A stretch of DNA of 13,127 nt from CAYJAZ01 sp964371865 (GTDB lineage: Bacteria; Desulfobacterota; Desulfovibrionia; Desulfovibrionales; Desulfovibrionaceae). The notes below the pieces were generated by a model. The model was not told where the DNA came from. It did no database searches and saw only the letters and a program-made list of their open reading frames with translations. Positions 1 through 5,105 of the stretch are shown piece after piece. The stretch is from NCBI GenBank assembly GCA_964371865.1, contig CAYJOR010000068.1, forward strand, positions 1 to 13,127. The letters are read 5' to 3'. The position numbers were made by a program, and so were the translations under genes. How positions within the stretch are numbered: the stretch's first letter is position 1; each line of letters begins with the position of its first letter.

Positions 1-452
1 CCGCCCACAACCATAATATTTTTACGTTTGATGATGGCATTTTGAATAATAGGAATCACTTCCTGCGTAATTGTTCCTGCTTGGAGGTATTCATCTAAGC
101 TTATAATCTTATTTGCTTTTTTACGCAAAGTAAAAGAGGGAGCAAACACAATTGGAGGATATGTTCCCTCAAAACGAGAACCGTCAAGAGGGAACGAACC
201 TTCGACAACTGGATTGAGAGCACTGACAGTCACATCAAGCGATGAAGCCACAAGCGAAATAATGATTTTTGCTTGTGCAAGACCGATTTCTCCTATGCAC
301 TCTTGCTCTTGCCCGTACTTCTCAATCCAGAGTTTTCCATCGGGATTGAGCATAATTTCAACGACTTCTTTATCAAGCAGAGCACTCATAATGAGTTCAC
401 CGCAATTATATTCAAGGCTTTGAAGAAGTCTTTCGTCAGCAATTGTTTTCAA
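1..452 (-). CDS. trbB: TrbB, conjugal transfer VirB11-type ATPase, N-terminal part, cut by window edge
   Basis: About 150 codons are visible; the frame runs off the left edge at the start of Walker A (KNIMVVGG, where the family continues GTGSGKT). TrbB is the cytoplasmic hexameric ATPase that powers the P-type mating-pair type IV secretion system. Recognisable family segments from memory of RP4 TrbB are VVEIMLNPDGKLWIEKYGQ, ECIGEIG, FPLDGSRFEGTYPP, and FTLRKKANKIISLDEYLQAG. The start is taken as TTG at 452-450: it lies 2 bp after the traM stop, has GGAG six bases upstream, and places the EIMLNPDG motif at about the same depth as in RP4. An in-frame ATG at 512-510 would add 20 residues overlapping traM and has no such support. 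It follows traM in the same direction, so it is probably co-transcribed with traK-traL-traM. Confidence 0.88.
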   Translation of the reverse strand, partial: MKTIADERLLQSLEYNCGELIMSALLDKEVVEIMLNPDGKLWIEKYGQEQECIGEIGLAQAKIIISLVASSLDVTVSALNPVVEGSFPLDGSRFEGTYPPIVFAPSFTLRKKANKIISLDEYLQAGTITQEVIPIIQNAIIKRKNIMVVG

Positions 453-454
453 TC

Positions 455-904
455 CTAACTCCAGACCATTACCGCTATGTTTAAAAGAACCAGTAACCCA
501 ATGATAATACATGTGTTTCTTAGTTGAGCTTGAAGTTCTGTCATTCTCTTATTTTGACTTTCATAGATTTTGATAAGACCTTCCGTAGAAATCTCTCTTA
601 ATTTTTCTTCAACTTTATCGGTACTTTCTTGGATTGTTTCAACGAAATCGTTTACTTGGTCTGAATAGAGATTTTTCAGAGCAATCATGTATTTTTCTTG
701 AACTTTTTCATGTTCATGGAAAAAAGCATTTAAGATTGTTACAGTTAAAAGAATAGGGTCGTCCTTATCAATAATAACTTCATTTTCTTTTGCTATGAGA
801 GCCCTTACATATTCGATGCTCATGCCTATTCCATCATCATATTTAGATTTTTCTACTTCTTCTTTATTTTGCGAATTAATGCTAAATGGTTCGTCTAAAG
901 ACAT
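455..904 (-). CDS. traM: TraM-like conjugal transfer protein (IncP type)
   Basis: This 149-residue protein has a soluble, charged N-terminal and middle part that looks largely helical (about 30-120). It ends in a single hydrophobic segment (about 129-148, CIIIGLLVLLNIAVMV) that should anchor it in the inner membrane. The motif DKDDPILLTVTILNAFFHE (about 46-64) matches the DDPIL segment of RP4 TraM, and length and topology also agree (RP4 TraM is about 145 residues with a C-terminal hydrophobic tail). In RP4 the gene belongs to the Tra1 leader operon traK-traL-traM and aids transfer; its biochemical role is not well defined. The start ATG is preceded by AAGGAG at good spacing. It lies 25 bp after traL and 2 bp before the chosen trbB start. 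Identity rests on weak sequence likeness plus strong synteny. Confidence 0.78.
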   Translation of the reverse strand: MSLDEPFSINSQNKEEVEKSKYDDGIGMSIEYVRALIAKENEVIIDKDDPILLTVTILNAFFHEHEKVQEKYMIALKNLYSDQVNDFVETIQESTDKVEEKLREISTEGLIKIYESQNKRMTELQAQLRNTCIIIGLLVLLNIAVMVWS

Positions 905-929
905 AATTTTCTCCTTTTTCTTTAGTAGG

Positions 930-1658
930 TTATTTTAAGTTTGCACTCTCCACGAGCGAACAAATCTGATTCCAATATTTTTTTAGTCGAGAACGTACAG
1001 CAATATGTTTTGCGCTCTCAATACCAACTTTGAAAGATTGCCTTTTTGCAAAAAGTTCTTCTAAATCCTTACCAATCAAGTCTTTATTTCCACTTGGAAG
1101 TTTGAGAACGTAATGAATATTTTGCTCATACTCTTTATGACATTTGAACTGTGTGAAACTCTTTCCATCAACTTCAACAGCTCCAAAATATGGATTGAGC
1201 CAGACAACGATTTTTGCAAAAGGAAAACAACGTGCAAGTTCCACAAAGCCCTCTACTGTATCGAGAGCTGCTTGACCGCCCGTAATTACTGTATGCAGAA
1301 AGACTTTGTGACCAAGTTCTTCAAGAGTTCCCAACATATCAATCTCTTCCATATAAGCCCCAAGAGCGATAAACGAACTTGCTCCATTATCAACAATGAC
1401 ATGGGAGTCCTCTTCCGCTTGAGCTATATTTTCGAGGAGTTCGTCAAACATTCTTGGGTCAATGTTGCCGTCTTCTTTGAGCAAATTTATACGTTTTACA
1501 GAAAACTCCTTATATCCCGAGAGGGTATGATTGACGGGGTCAGTATCATAAGCATAAATCTTACTTCCTTGCTCTTCAAACACTTGATAAGTTATCGAGG
1601 CAATCATAGACTTTCCGACTCCGCCTTTGCCTTGTAAAATGAAATGTGTGCTGGGCAT
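930..1658 (-). CDS. traL: TraL, ParA/MinD-type ATPase of IncP-like conjugation
   Basis: This 242-residue P-loop ATPase has a deviant Walker A, GKGGVGKS at residues 10-17, followed by the family segments DTDPVNHTLSGY (about 39-50), VDNGASSF (about 88-95), TGGQAALDTVEGF (about 126-138) and VVWLNPYFGAVEVDGKSF (about 151-168). These agree closely with RP4 TraL as I remember it (DTDPVNATFEGYKAL, DNGASSF, VTGGQALLDTV, WLNPYWGPIEHEGKSF), and the length is nearly the same. TraL is a cytoplasmic accessory protein of DNA transfer encoded next to oriT. It is not a ParA partition protein: the DNGASSF and WLNPY segments belong to the TraL branch and no parB follows. An AAGGAG site precedes the ATG. The gap to traK is 11 bp and to traM 25 bp, so the three form one operon. 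Confidence 0.9.
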   Translation of the reverse strand: MPSTHFILQGKGGVGKSMIASITYQVFEEQGSKIYAYDTDPVNHTLSGYKEFSVKRINLLKEDGNIDPRMFDELLENIAQAEEDSHVIVDNGASSFIALGAYMEEIDMLGTLEELGHKVFLHTVITGGQAALDTVEGFVELARCFPFAKIVVWLNPYFGAVEVDGKSFTQFKCHKEYEQNIHYVLKLPSGNKDLIGKDLEELFAKRQSFKVGIESAKHIAVRSRLKKYWNQICSLVESANLK

Positions 1659-1669
1659 AAAATCTCCTT

Positions 1670-1972
1670 TTAGATATTTTCTGATGAGTCAAAATCTTTT
1701 TTTCCAAATGGCAAACTTTCAGATGAAATTATTTTAGTTTCAACTCTTTGGATTTTCGTTACAGCCATTGTGTTGTCTGCATTTGTATTCTTTATCTTTT
1801 GGTTTCTTCCTGTCACATAGCGTACAAACGTTGAATAAGACATTGAAATCATTTTCTTATCTATCAACTCTCTATACGCTTGACTGAAAGAATAGCCCTT
1901 CTCGAGAAGCTCTGTTATTTGAGGACGAACTGCCATAAATTGAACCTTTGGGGGATTTGATAAATGCTCCAT
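1670..1972 (-). CDS. traK: TraK-like oriT-binding relaxosome protein
   Basis: This 100-residue basic protein has a core of VQFMAVRPQITELLEKGYSF followed by YRELIDKKMISMSYSTFVRYV (about 10-55). It matches the TraK family of IncP plasmids, where RP4 TraK has AFLAVRADVEAALASGY, then KFSYETF. RP4 TraK binds and bends DNA next to oriT and so helps the relaxase nick. The C-terminal half (about 60-100) is polar and not conserved in a way I can recognise. The ATG is preceded by AAAGGAG. The gene heads the traK-traL-traM-trbB run. The 81-bp gap upstream of it is the expected place for oriT. The traJ and relaxase genes that flank oriT in RP4 are not in this window. Confidence 0.82.
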   Translation of the reverse strand: MEHLSNPPKVQFMAVRPQITELLEKGYSFSQAYRELIDKKMISMSYSTFVRYVTGRNQKIKNTNADNTMAVTKIQRVETKIISSESLPFGKKDFDSSENI

Positions 1973-2053
1973 CTTGGACTCCTTTGTTTTGAATAATCAT
2001 TCGTACTGTGCGGCTACTTTCTGATTAAACACCTAAAGCCAGAAAGACATGCC
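1973..2053. other. Candidate oriT or TraK-binding region upstream of traK
   Basis: This 81-bp gap lies between the replication-type gene and traK. It holds a perfect 7-bp inverted repeat, CTTTCTG at 2017-2023 and CAGAAAG at 2040-2046, separated by 16 bp. In RP4, oriT with its dyads lies immediately upstream of traK and TraK binds there. I do not find a clear match to the RP4 nic core (ATCCTGC), and no relaxase gene flanks the gap, so the assignment rests on position and the dyad alone. The traK ribosome-binding site (AAAGGAG) occupies the left end of the gap. Confidence 0.3.
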
Positions 2054-3079
2054 TTAGCTTTTTAAAGACTCTAAGAATTCTAATGCTGTACTCCTTTGTT
2101 TCTCAACGACTTGCGGAACTAAATCTCTCTTGTATAAAGCAAAATAACAACGCTTGGCGTAGAGCATGTTTATTCCTTTATCTGGACGAAAAAGTGAGTT
2201 AAACTGCTCCCAGTGCCTTGTCATAATTTCAACTTCTGCATTTACTTTTTCTTGCTCCAGTTTCTTTCTTTCACGCTCCTTTGTTTCGTGTTGACGTTGT
2301 TTTTCAATCTCTGCCAATGTGTAAGAGTGAACTATAGGAAGTGTCTTATTTGCTGTTTCCTGTAGTTCGTATTTTGGGACTTCTTCCCATCGTAAATCAT
2401 TGAGAAAATTATGTAGCTGTGGAATGAAACGACCACTTTCTTTTTGCCACTTCTGGTCTTTCATGAAATAATCTACAGCTTTTTGAAATATTTTAAAGCT
2501 TGGTAACTTATTTCTTTTACGAGAATTAAAGAAAGCTTTTCTTGCTTTTTCTCGATTTTCTTTTTTTGGATAAAAATTCCAAAAATCTTCAAAAGAAATA
2601 AATCCACACCCATTCATTTTTTTATTTGATTTTTCATCGGGGGATATAGGGGGGATTAATGTATTTAATTTATTAACTTTAACTTTGGTATCAATTTTTG
2701 ACACCCCAGTGTCAGTTTTTGATACCCCTTCTGACTCCTTTGATTTTTCACTTTTATTTTCTTGCTTGATATTCTTTTCAGCTTTTGCATTTAAAAGGTG
2801 AGGGTAAAAAAGGTAGAAAGTATTTCGTCCATTTTCTTCTTTGATTTTGAGAAAGCCTATGCTTATAAGTTGCTCCATCCATGCTTTCAGAGTATTTAGT
2901 GAAGTATTTAATTGTCTTGCCAATCTTTTTTTTGATGGAAAGCAAAATGCCTTATCACGAGCATAACTGCATAGAGCACTAAACAATAGTTTTGCTCCGC
3001 AACTTAGCTCTTGATTATCAAAAATGAAAAAGGGCATGATAAAACCTCTAAAGTCTTTATTAGGAATAAATGCTTGCAT
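2054..3079 (-). CDS. Helix-turn-helix replication-type protein (plasmid or phage replisome-organizer-like)
   Basis: This 341-residue protein is probably DNA-binding. Residues about 25-95 resemble the helix-turn-helix domain common in mobile-element replication proteins: GAKLLFSALCSYARDKAFCF, PSKKRLARQLN and LKAWMEQLISIGFLKI. A polar linker (about 105-155) follows. A second domain (about 160-235) carries FEDFWNFYPKKENREKA and W..ESGRFIPQLHNFLNDLRWEE, a signature seen at the C-terminus of phage and plasmid replication organisers. The tail is charged and coiled-coil-like (EIEKQRQHETKERERKKLEQE). The ATG at 3079 has AAGGA at proper spacing; an alternative ATG at 3040 also has a GAGG site upstream. 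It faces a candidate antisense RNA, which supports a copy-controlled initiator, but replication activity is inferred. I cannot name a specific Rep family. Confidence 0.72.
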   Translation of the reverse strand: MQAFIPNKDFRGFIMPFFIFDNQELSCGAKLLFSALCSYARDKAFCFPSKKRLARQLNTSLNTLKAWMEQLISIGFLKIKEENGRNTFYLFYPHLLNAKAEKNIKQENKSEKSKESEGVSKTDTGVSKIDTKVKVNKLNTLIPPISPDEKSNKKMNGCGFISFEDFWNFYPKKENREKARKAFFNSRKRNKLPSFKIFQKAVDYFMKDQKWQKESGRFIPQLHNFLNDLRWEEVPKYELQETANKTLPIVHSYTLAEIEKQRQHETKERERKKLEQEKVNAEVEIMTRHWEQFNSLFRPDKGINMLYAKRCYFALYKRDLVPQVVEKQRSTALEFLESLKS

Positions 3080-3093
3080 TATTTTTGTCCTTA
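3077..3093 (-). repeat. 17-bp repeat copy 1: start site of the replication-type gene
   Basis: Read on plus, CATTATTTTTGTCCTTA matches CATTGTTTTTGTCCTAA at 3165-3181 in 15 of 17 positions. On the minus strand each copy presents an AGGA Shine-Dalgarno core, eight bases, and an ATG. Copy 1 is the real start of the replication-type gene; copy 2 starts a tiny leader ORF. Confidence 0.8.
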
Positions 3094-3130
3094 TCCCTGA
3101 AAAAAGCGTAAAACATAGCCCCCCAAAAAC

Positions 3131-3159
3131 TTGACATTTTTCACGTTATTGGGTACAAA
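3131..3159 (+). promoter_or_regulatory. Promoter of candidate antisense small RNA
   Basis: A perfect -35 box TTGACA (3131-3136), a 17-bp spacer, and a -10 box TACAAA (3154-3159) point rightward, away from the replication-type gene. The predicted transcription start is about 3165-3167, exactly at the first hairpin described in the next entry. Confidence 0.65.
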
Positions 3160-3167
3160 TAATTCAT
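3141..3167 (-). CDS. Eight-codon leader ORF upstream of the replication-type gene
   Basis: ATG at 3167-3165 opens a frame encoding MNYLYPIT and ending in TGA. It has the same ribosome-binding layout (AGGA, eight bases, ATG) as the replication-type gene 88 bp downstream, because both lie in copies of the 17-bp repeat. Plasmids such as R1 use a short leader peptide (tap) whose translation is coupled to repA and blocked by antisense RNA; a similar role is inferred here. The frame is very short and could be a by-product of the duplication. Confidence 0.35.
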   Translation of the reverse strand: MNYLYPIT

Positions 3168-3181
3168 TGTTTTTGTCCTAA
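3165..3181 (-). repeat. 17-bp repeat copy 2: leader ORF start site and 5' end of the small RNA
   Basis: Second copy of the segment at 3077-3093. On minus it supplies AGGA and the ATG of the leader ORF. On plus it forms the 5' end and first hairpin of the candidate small RNA, so that RNA is antisense to both start sites. Confidence 0.8.
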
Positions 3182-3252
3182 AACAATTTAGGAGTAGTAA
3201 ATGAATTACTCTATGTAAAAGCTCGCAACTTGGACCTTGCGGGCTTTTTGCT
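3166..3252 (+). ncRNA. Candidate antisense regulatory RNA of the replication-type gene
   Basis: Three hairpins lie between a promoter and a terminator. Hairpin 1 pairs ATTGTTTT (3166-3173) with AAAACAAT (3180-3187) around the loop TGTCCT. Hairpin 2 pairs GAGTAGT (3192-3198) with ATTACTC (3205-3211), with one G-U pair. Hairpin 3 is a 12-bp terminator stem, 3217-3228 with 3237-3248, with an 8-nt loop and a T-rich 3' end. The first loop is the complement of AGGACA, the Shine-Dalgarno region of the replication-type gene, and pairing could run on through its ATG. Size and layout recall CopA-type counter-transcribed RNAs. The alternative is a tiny mRNA or attenuator leader: AGGAG (3190-3194) precedes an ATG (3201) for a five-codon frame, MNYSM, whose AUG sits in the hairpin 2 loop. 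Confidence 0.55.
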
Positions 3253-3255
3253 TTT
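3217..3255 (+). terminator. Rho-independent terminator of the small RNA
   Basis: The 12-bp stem AAAAGCTCGCAA / TTGCGGGCTTTT (one G-T pair, loop CTTGGACC) is followed by TGCTTTT on the plus strand. This is the only strong rightward terminator in the region. Confidence 0.75.
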
Positions 3256-3453
3256 AATAGGATTTACGTATCTCTATAGAATATCCTTTTCTATGAGAAT
3301 TGACTGAGTGGCTGACTCATCAGTATGTATCCACCACGATACATAGACAGTCGTCTGAAATGAAAAAATCTCAGAATTTCCACAAACAAAAGAAGAATGC
3401 AGAAACTTGACTGTTTCGTCCTTTTGCTGCACACTAAAGGACTGGTTTTAAAC
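3253..3453. other. Non-coding stretch with several dyads, possible control or recombination region
   Basis: No convincing gene is present. The main structures are: TGAGT/ACTCA at 3305-3309 and 3315-3319; an 8-bp dyad TATGTATC/GATACATA at 3324-3331 and 3338-3345 with loop CACCAC; an outer GACTG/CAGTC pair at 3302-3306 and 3348-3352; and GTCCTTT/AAAGGAC at 3418-3424 and 3436-3442. The transcript of the replication-type gene probably starts somewhere here on the minus strand, but I see no good promoter boxes. An origin, oriT, or element-end recombination site are all possible. Confidence 0.35.
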
Positions 3454-3488
3454 AAAAAAAGTCCTTTTTGGATAACTCCAAAAAGGAC
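3454..3488 (-). terminator. Rho-independent terminator downstream of tRNA-Leu
   Basis: A perfect 12-bp stem, GTCCTTTTTGGA (3461-3472) with TCCAAAAAGGAC (3477-3488) and loop TAAC, is followed on the minus strand by seven T. It lies about 57 bp beyond the 3' end of tRNA-Leu. It ends that transcript and shields the region to the left. Confidence 0.88.
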
Positions 3489-3544
3489 ATAATTTCTAAG
3501 GGATACCGCAATTATAAAAAGTCAATAATTTCAGGTACTTATAA

Positions 3545-3630
3545 TGGTACCGAGGGCGGGACTCGAACCCGCACGAGAATTTCCCACTACCCCCTCAAGA
3601 TAGCGTGTCTACCAATTCCACCACCTCGGC
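3545..3630 (-). tRNA. tRNA-Leu (anticodon GAG)
   Basis: The 86-nt minus-strand gene includes an encoded CCA (3547-3545). The acceptor stem is GCCGAGG with CCTCGGT (G1-U72 as in known tRNA-Leu). The D-arm has GGTAGACA. The anticodon stem CTATC/GGTAG encloses TTGAGGG with anticodon GAG. A long class II variable arm follows, and the T-arm carries GTTCGAGTC. It decodes CUY leucine codons. It has its own promoter and a terminator downstream. tRNA 3' ends are common integration sites, and conjugation genes start about 500 bp beyond this one; a duplicate 3' end would have to lie outside the window. Confidence 0.97.
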
Positions 3631-3640
3631 ACGTCATGTG

Positions 3641-3669
3641 TTTATAGGGGAAGTCCCCTCAATTGTCAA
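3641..3669 (-). promoter_or_regulatory. Promoter of tRNA-Leu
   Basis: TTGACA (3669-3664), a 17-bp spacer, and TATAAA (3646-3641) put the start a few bases before the mature tRNA. The spacer contains a palindrome of GGGG, a four-base centre and CCCC (3647-3658), placed where a repressor could bind, or which could simply set promoter strength. Confidence 0.8.
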
Positions 3670-3743
3670 GCTTTTTTTAAAGTTTTTTTAAATTTTATTT
3701 TGTTCGCATAAAATTTATACTAAACTATTCAAAAATCAGACCA

Positions 3744-5009
3744 TTAATCCCATTCTCTCTTGTCCTCAATAGGCTTAATTTGAGGTGGTAATGCTCCTGG
3801 ATTCAAAATCTTAAGTTTTGGCTTAAGTTGAATACGTTCACGGAATAAGTGTAATAATTCATCTTCACGTTTGAAGTTTGATGCTTCAATAAATAAAGTC
3901 ATTTCGTCAATGCCACCTGGGTTGGTCACTTCAATTTGCCAGCGCTTTACTTCTTCAAAACGTGCCATTACTTGCTCAACTTGGTGTGGATACACAAACA
4001 TACCCTTAATACGAGCTGTTGTGTCTACACGGCCTACTATAGCGCCTAATCTTGGTGATGTTCTACCGCACAGACATGGAGTTCTATCAATATACGATAA
4101 ATCACCTGTAGCAAGTCTTATAAGTGGATAAGTTTTATTGAAAGTTGTTACAACAATCTCACCTACTTCACCGTCTTTCAAAGTAATACCTGTGTCAGGA
4201 TGGCAAATTTCTACATAGCATTTATTGCTAATGTGTAATCCACCCTTTTGGAAGCATTCATACGCAATACAGCCAACATCCGCTGTGCCATAACCTTGGC
4301 GCATAATGATATCAAATTTCTTTTCTAACTGTGAACGCATCTTTTCAGATAGTCTTTCAGCTGTTACAAAAGCTACTTCTAAGAATAAATCTTTACGTGG
4401 GTTGATACCCTTTTCTTCCGCTTTTTGAGCTAGATACATCAAAAATGAAGGTGTGCCAACATAACCGGTTACACGCAATTTTTGCATGATATCAAGTTGA
4501 GTTGAAGCATCAGTCGGTCCAGCTGGGATAATCGCACAGCCAAGATTACGTAAAGGTTCTTCAAACATCAAACCTGCTGGTGCAAGATGATAGTTAAAGG
4601 TTACTTGAACCGGATCACCTGTACGGAAACCTACAGAATAAAATGCTTCTGTATATCCCCAATAATCTTCTTGTTTATCTTCCGGATCAAAAATAGGACC
4701 AGGAGATAAAAACATGTGGCGTAATTCGCCGATATCTTTTGTCAATAATCCACCAAGACGTGGCCCCATTGATTGCAAGAATATCAATTCTTTCTTTTTC
4801 AAAATTGGAATGTGCTTAATGTCTGAAAGAGTTTTGAACTTTTCCACATTAAATTGCGCGCGGTCAAATCGCTTTTTTACATCTTCTGAATAGCGATAAG
4901 CATAAGAAAGTAAGTCCTTCAATTGAATGAGGTTATACTGTTTACGTTCACTTTCATCAAGAACTTCACGGCGACTATAAATACCTTCTGTTCTGTCTTT
5001 ACGAGTCAT
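3744..5009 (-). CDS. PaaK-like (phenylacetate-CoA ligase family) adenylate-forming enzyme
   Basis: At 421 residues it is near the usual size of about 430. Family members adenylate a carboxylate (aryl acids in PaaK) and pass it to CoA. Motifs seen: QGYGTADVG (238-246, adenine/aryl pocket), IRLATGDLSYID (297-308), CLCGRTSPRLGAIVGRVDTTARIKG (about 312-336), YPHQVE (340-345) and a C-terminal IEDKREW with Lys417 in the place of the adenylation lysine. The glycine-rich phosphate loop (usually SSGTTGKP) is replaced by LSPGPIFDPE at 101-110, so activity or substrate may differ from PaaK; the substrate is unknown. No paa pathway genes are nearby. The ATG has GGAG at good spacing. It has its own promoter and is followed by tRNA-Leu, so it is a single-gene unit. 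Confidence 0.82.
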   Translation of the reverse strand: MTRKDRTEGIYSRREVLDESERKQYNLIQLKDLLSYAYRYSEDVKKRFDRAQFNVEKFKTLSDIKHIPILKKKELIFLQSMGPRLGGLLTKDIGELRHMFLSPGPIFDPEDKQEDYWGYTEAFYSVGFRTGDPVQVTFNYHLAPAGLMFEEPLRNLGCAIIPAGPTDASTQLDIMQKLRVTGYVGTPSFLMYLAQKAEEKGINPRKDLFLEVAFVTAERLSEKMRSQLEKKFDIIMRQGYGTADVGCIAYECFQKGGLHISNKCYVEICHPDTGITLKDGEVGEIVVTTFNKTYPLIRLATGDLSYIDRTPCLCGRTSPRLGAIVGRVDTTARIKGMFVYPHQVEQVMARFEEVKRWQIEVTNPGGIDEMTLFIEASNFKREDELLHLFRERIQLKPKLKILNPGALPPQIKPIEDKREWD

Positions 5010-5039
5010 ATTTGAGCTCCGAGTTTAAATTTCGAGTGT

Positions 5040-5068
5040 ATTTTATCTAAAATAAATATAAATTGCAA
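5040..5068 (-). promoter_or_regulatory. Probable promoter of the PaaK-like gene
   Basis: TTGCAA (5068-5063), a 17-bp spacer, and TAAAAT (5045-5040) lie about 30 bp upstream of the ATG at 5009, with GGAG as ribosome-binding site. The spacer is very AT-rich. Confidence 0.55.
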
Positions 5069-5105
5069 GTACTTTTTTACTTTTTATATAATAACAGATA
5101 CTTAG

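Noticed and set aside
214..458. Two short plus-strand frames at the left end
   Set aside because: Both are antisense to trbB, whose translation matches the VirB11/TrbB family through the edge of the window.
450..512. Upstream ATG start for trbB at 512
   Set aside because: It would overlap traM by 58 bp and add residues without family likeness; the TTG at 452 has GGAG and the right N-terminal length.
1113..1637. Plus-strand frame of 174 codons across traL
   Set aside because: It lies fully antisense to traL, which has clear family motifs. Its translation is Cys/Phe/Ile-rich with no recognisable domain and no ribosome-binding site.
930..1658. ParA partition protein
   Set aside because: The Walker A fits ParA/MinD in general, but the DNGASSF and WLNPY segments and the traK/traM neighbours point to TraL; no parB or parS-like repeats are present.
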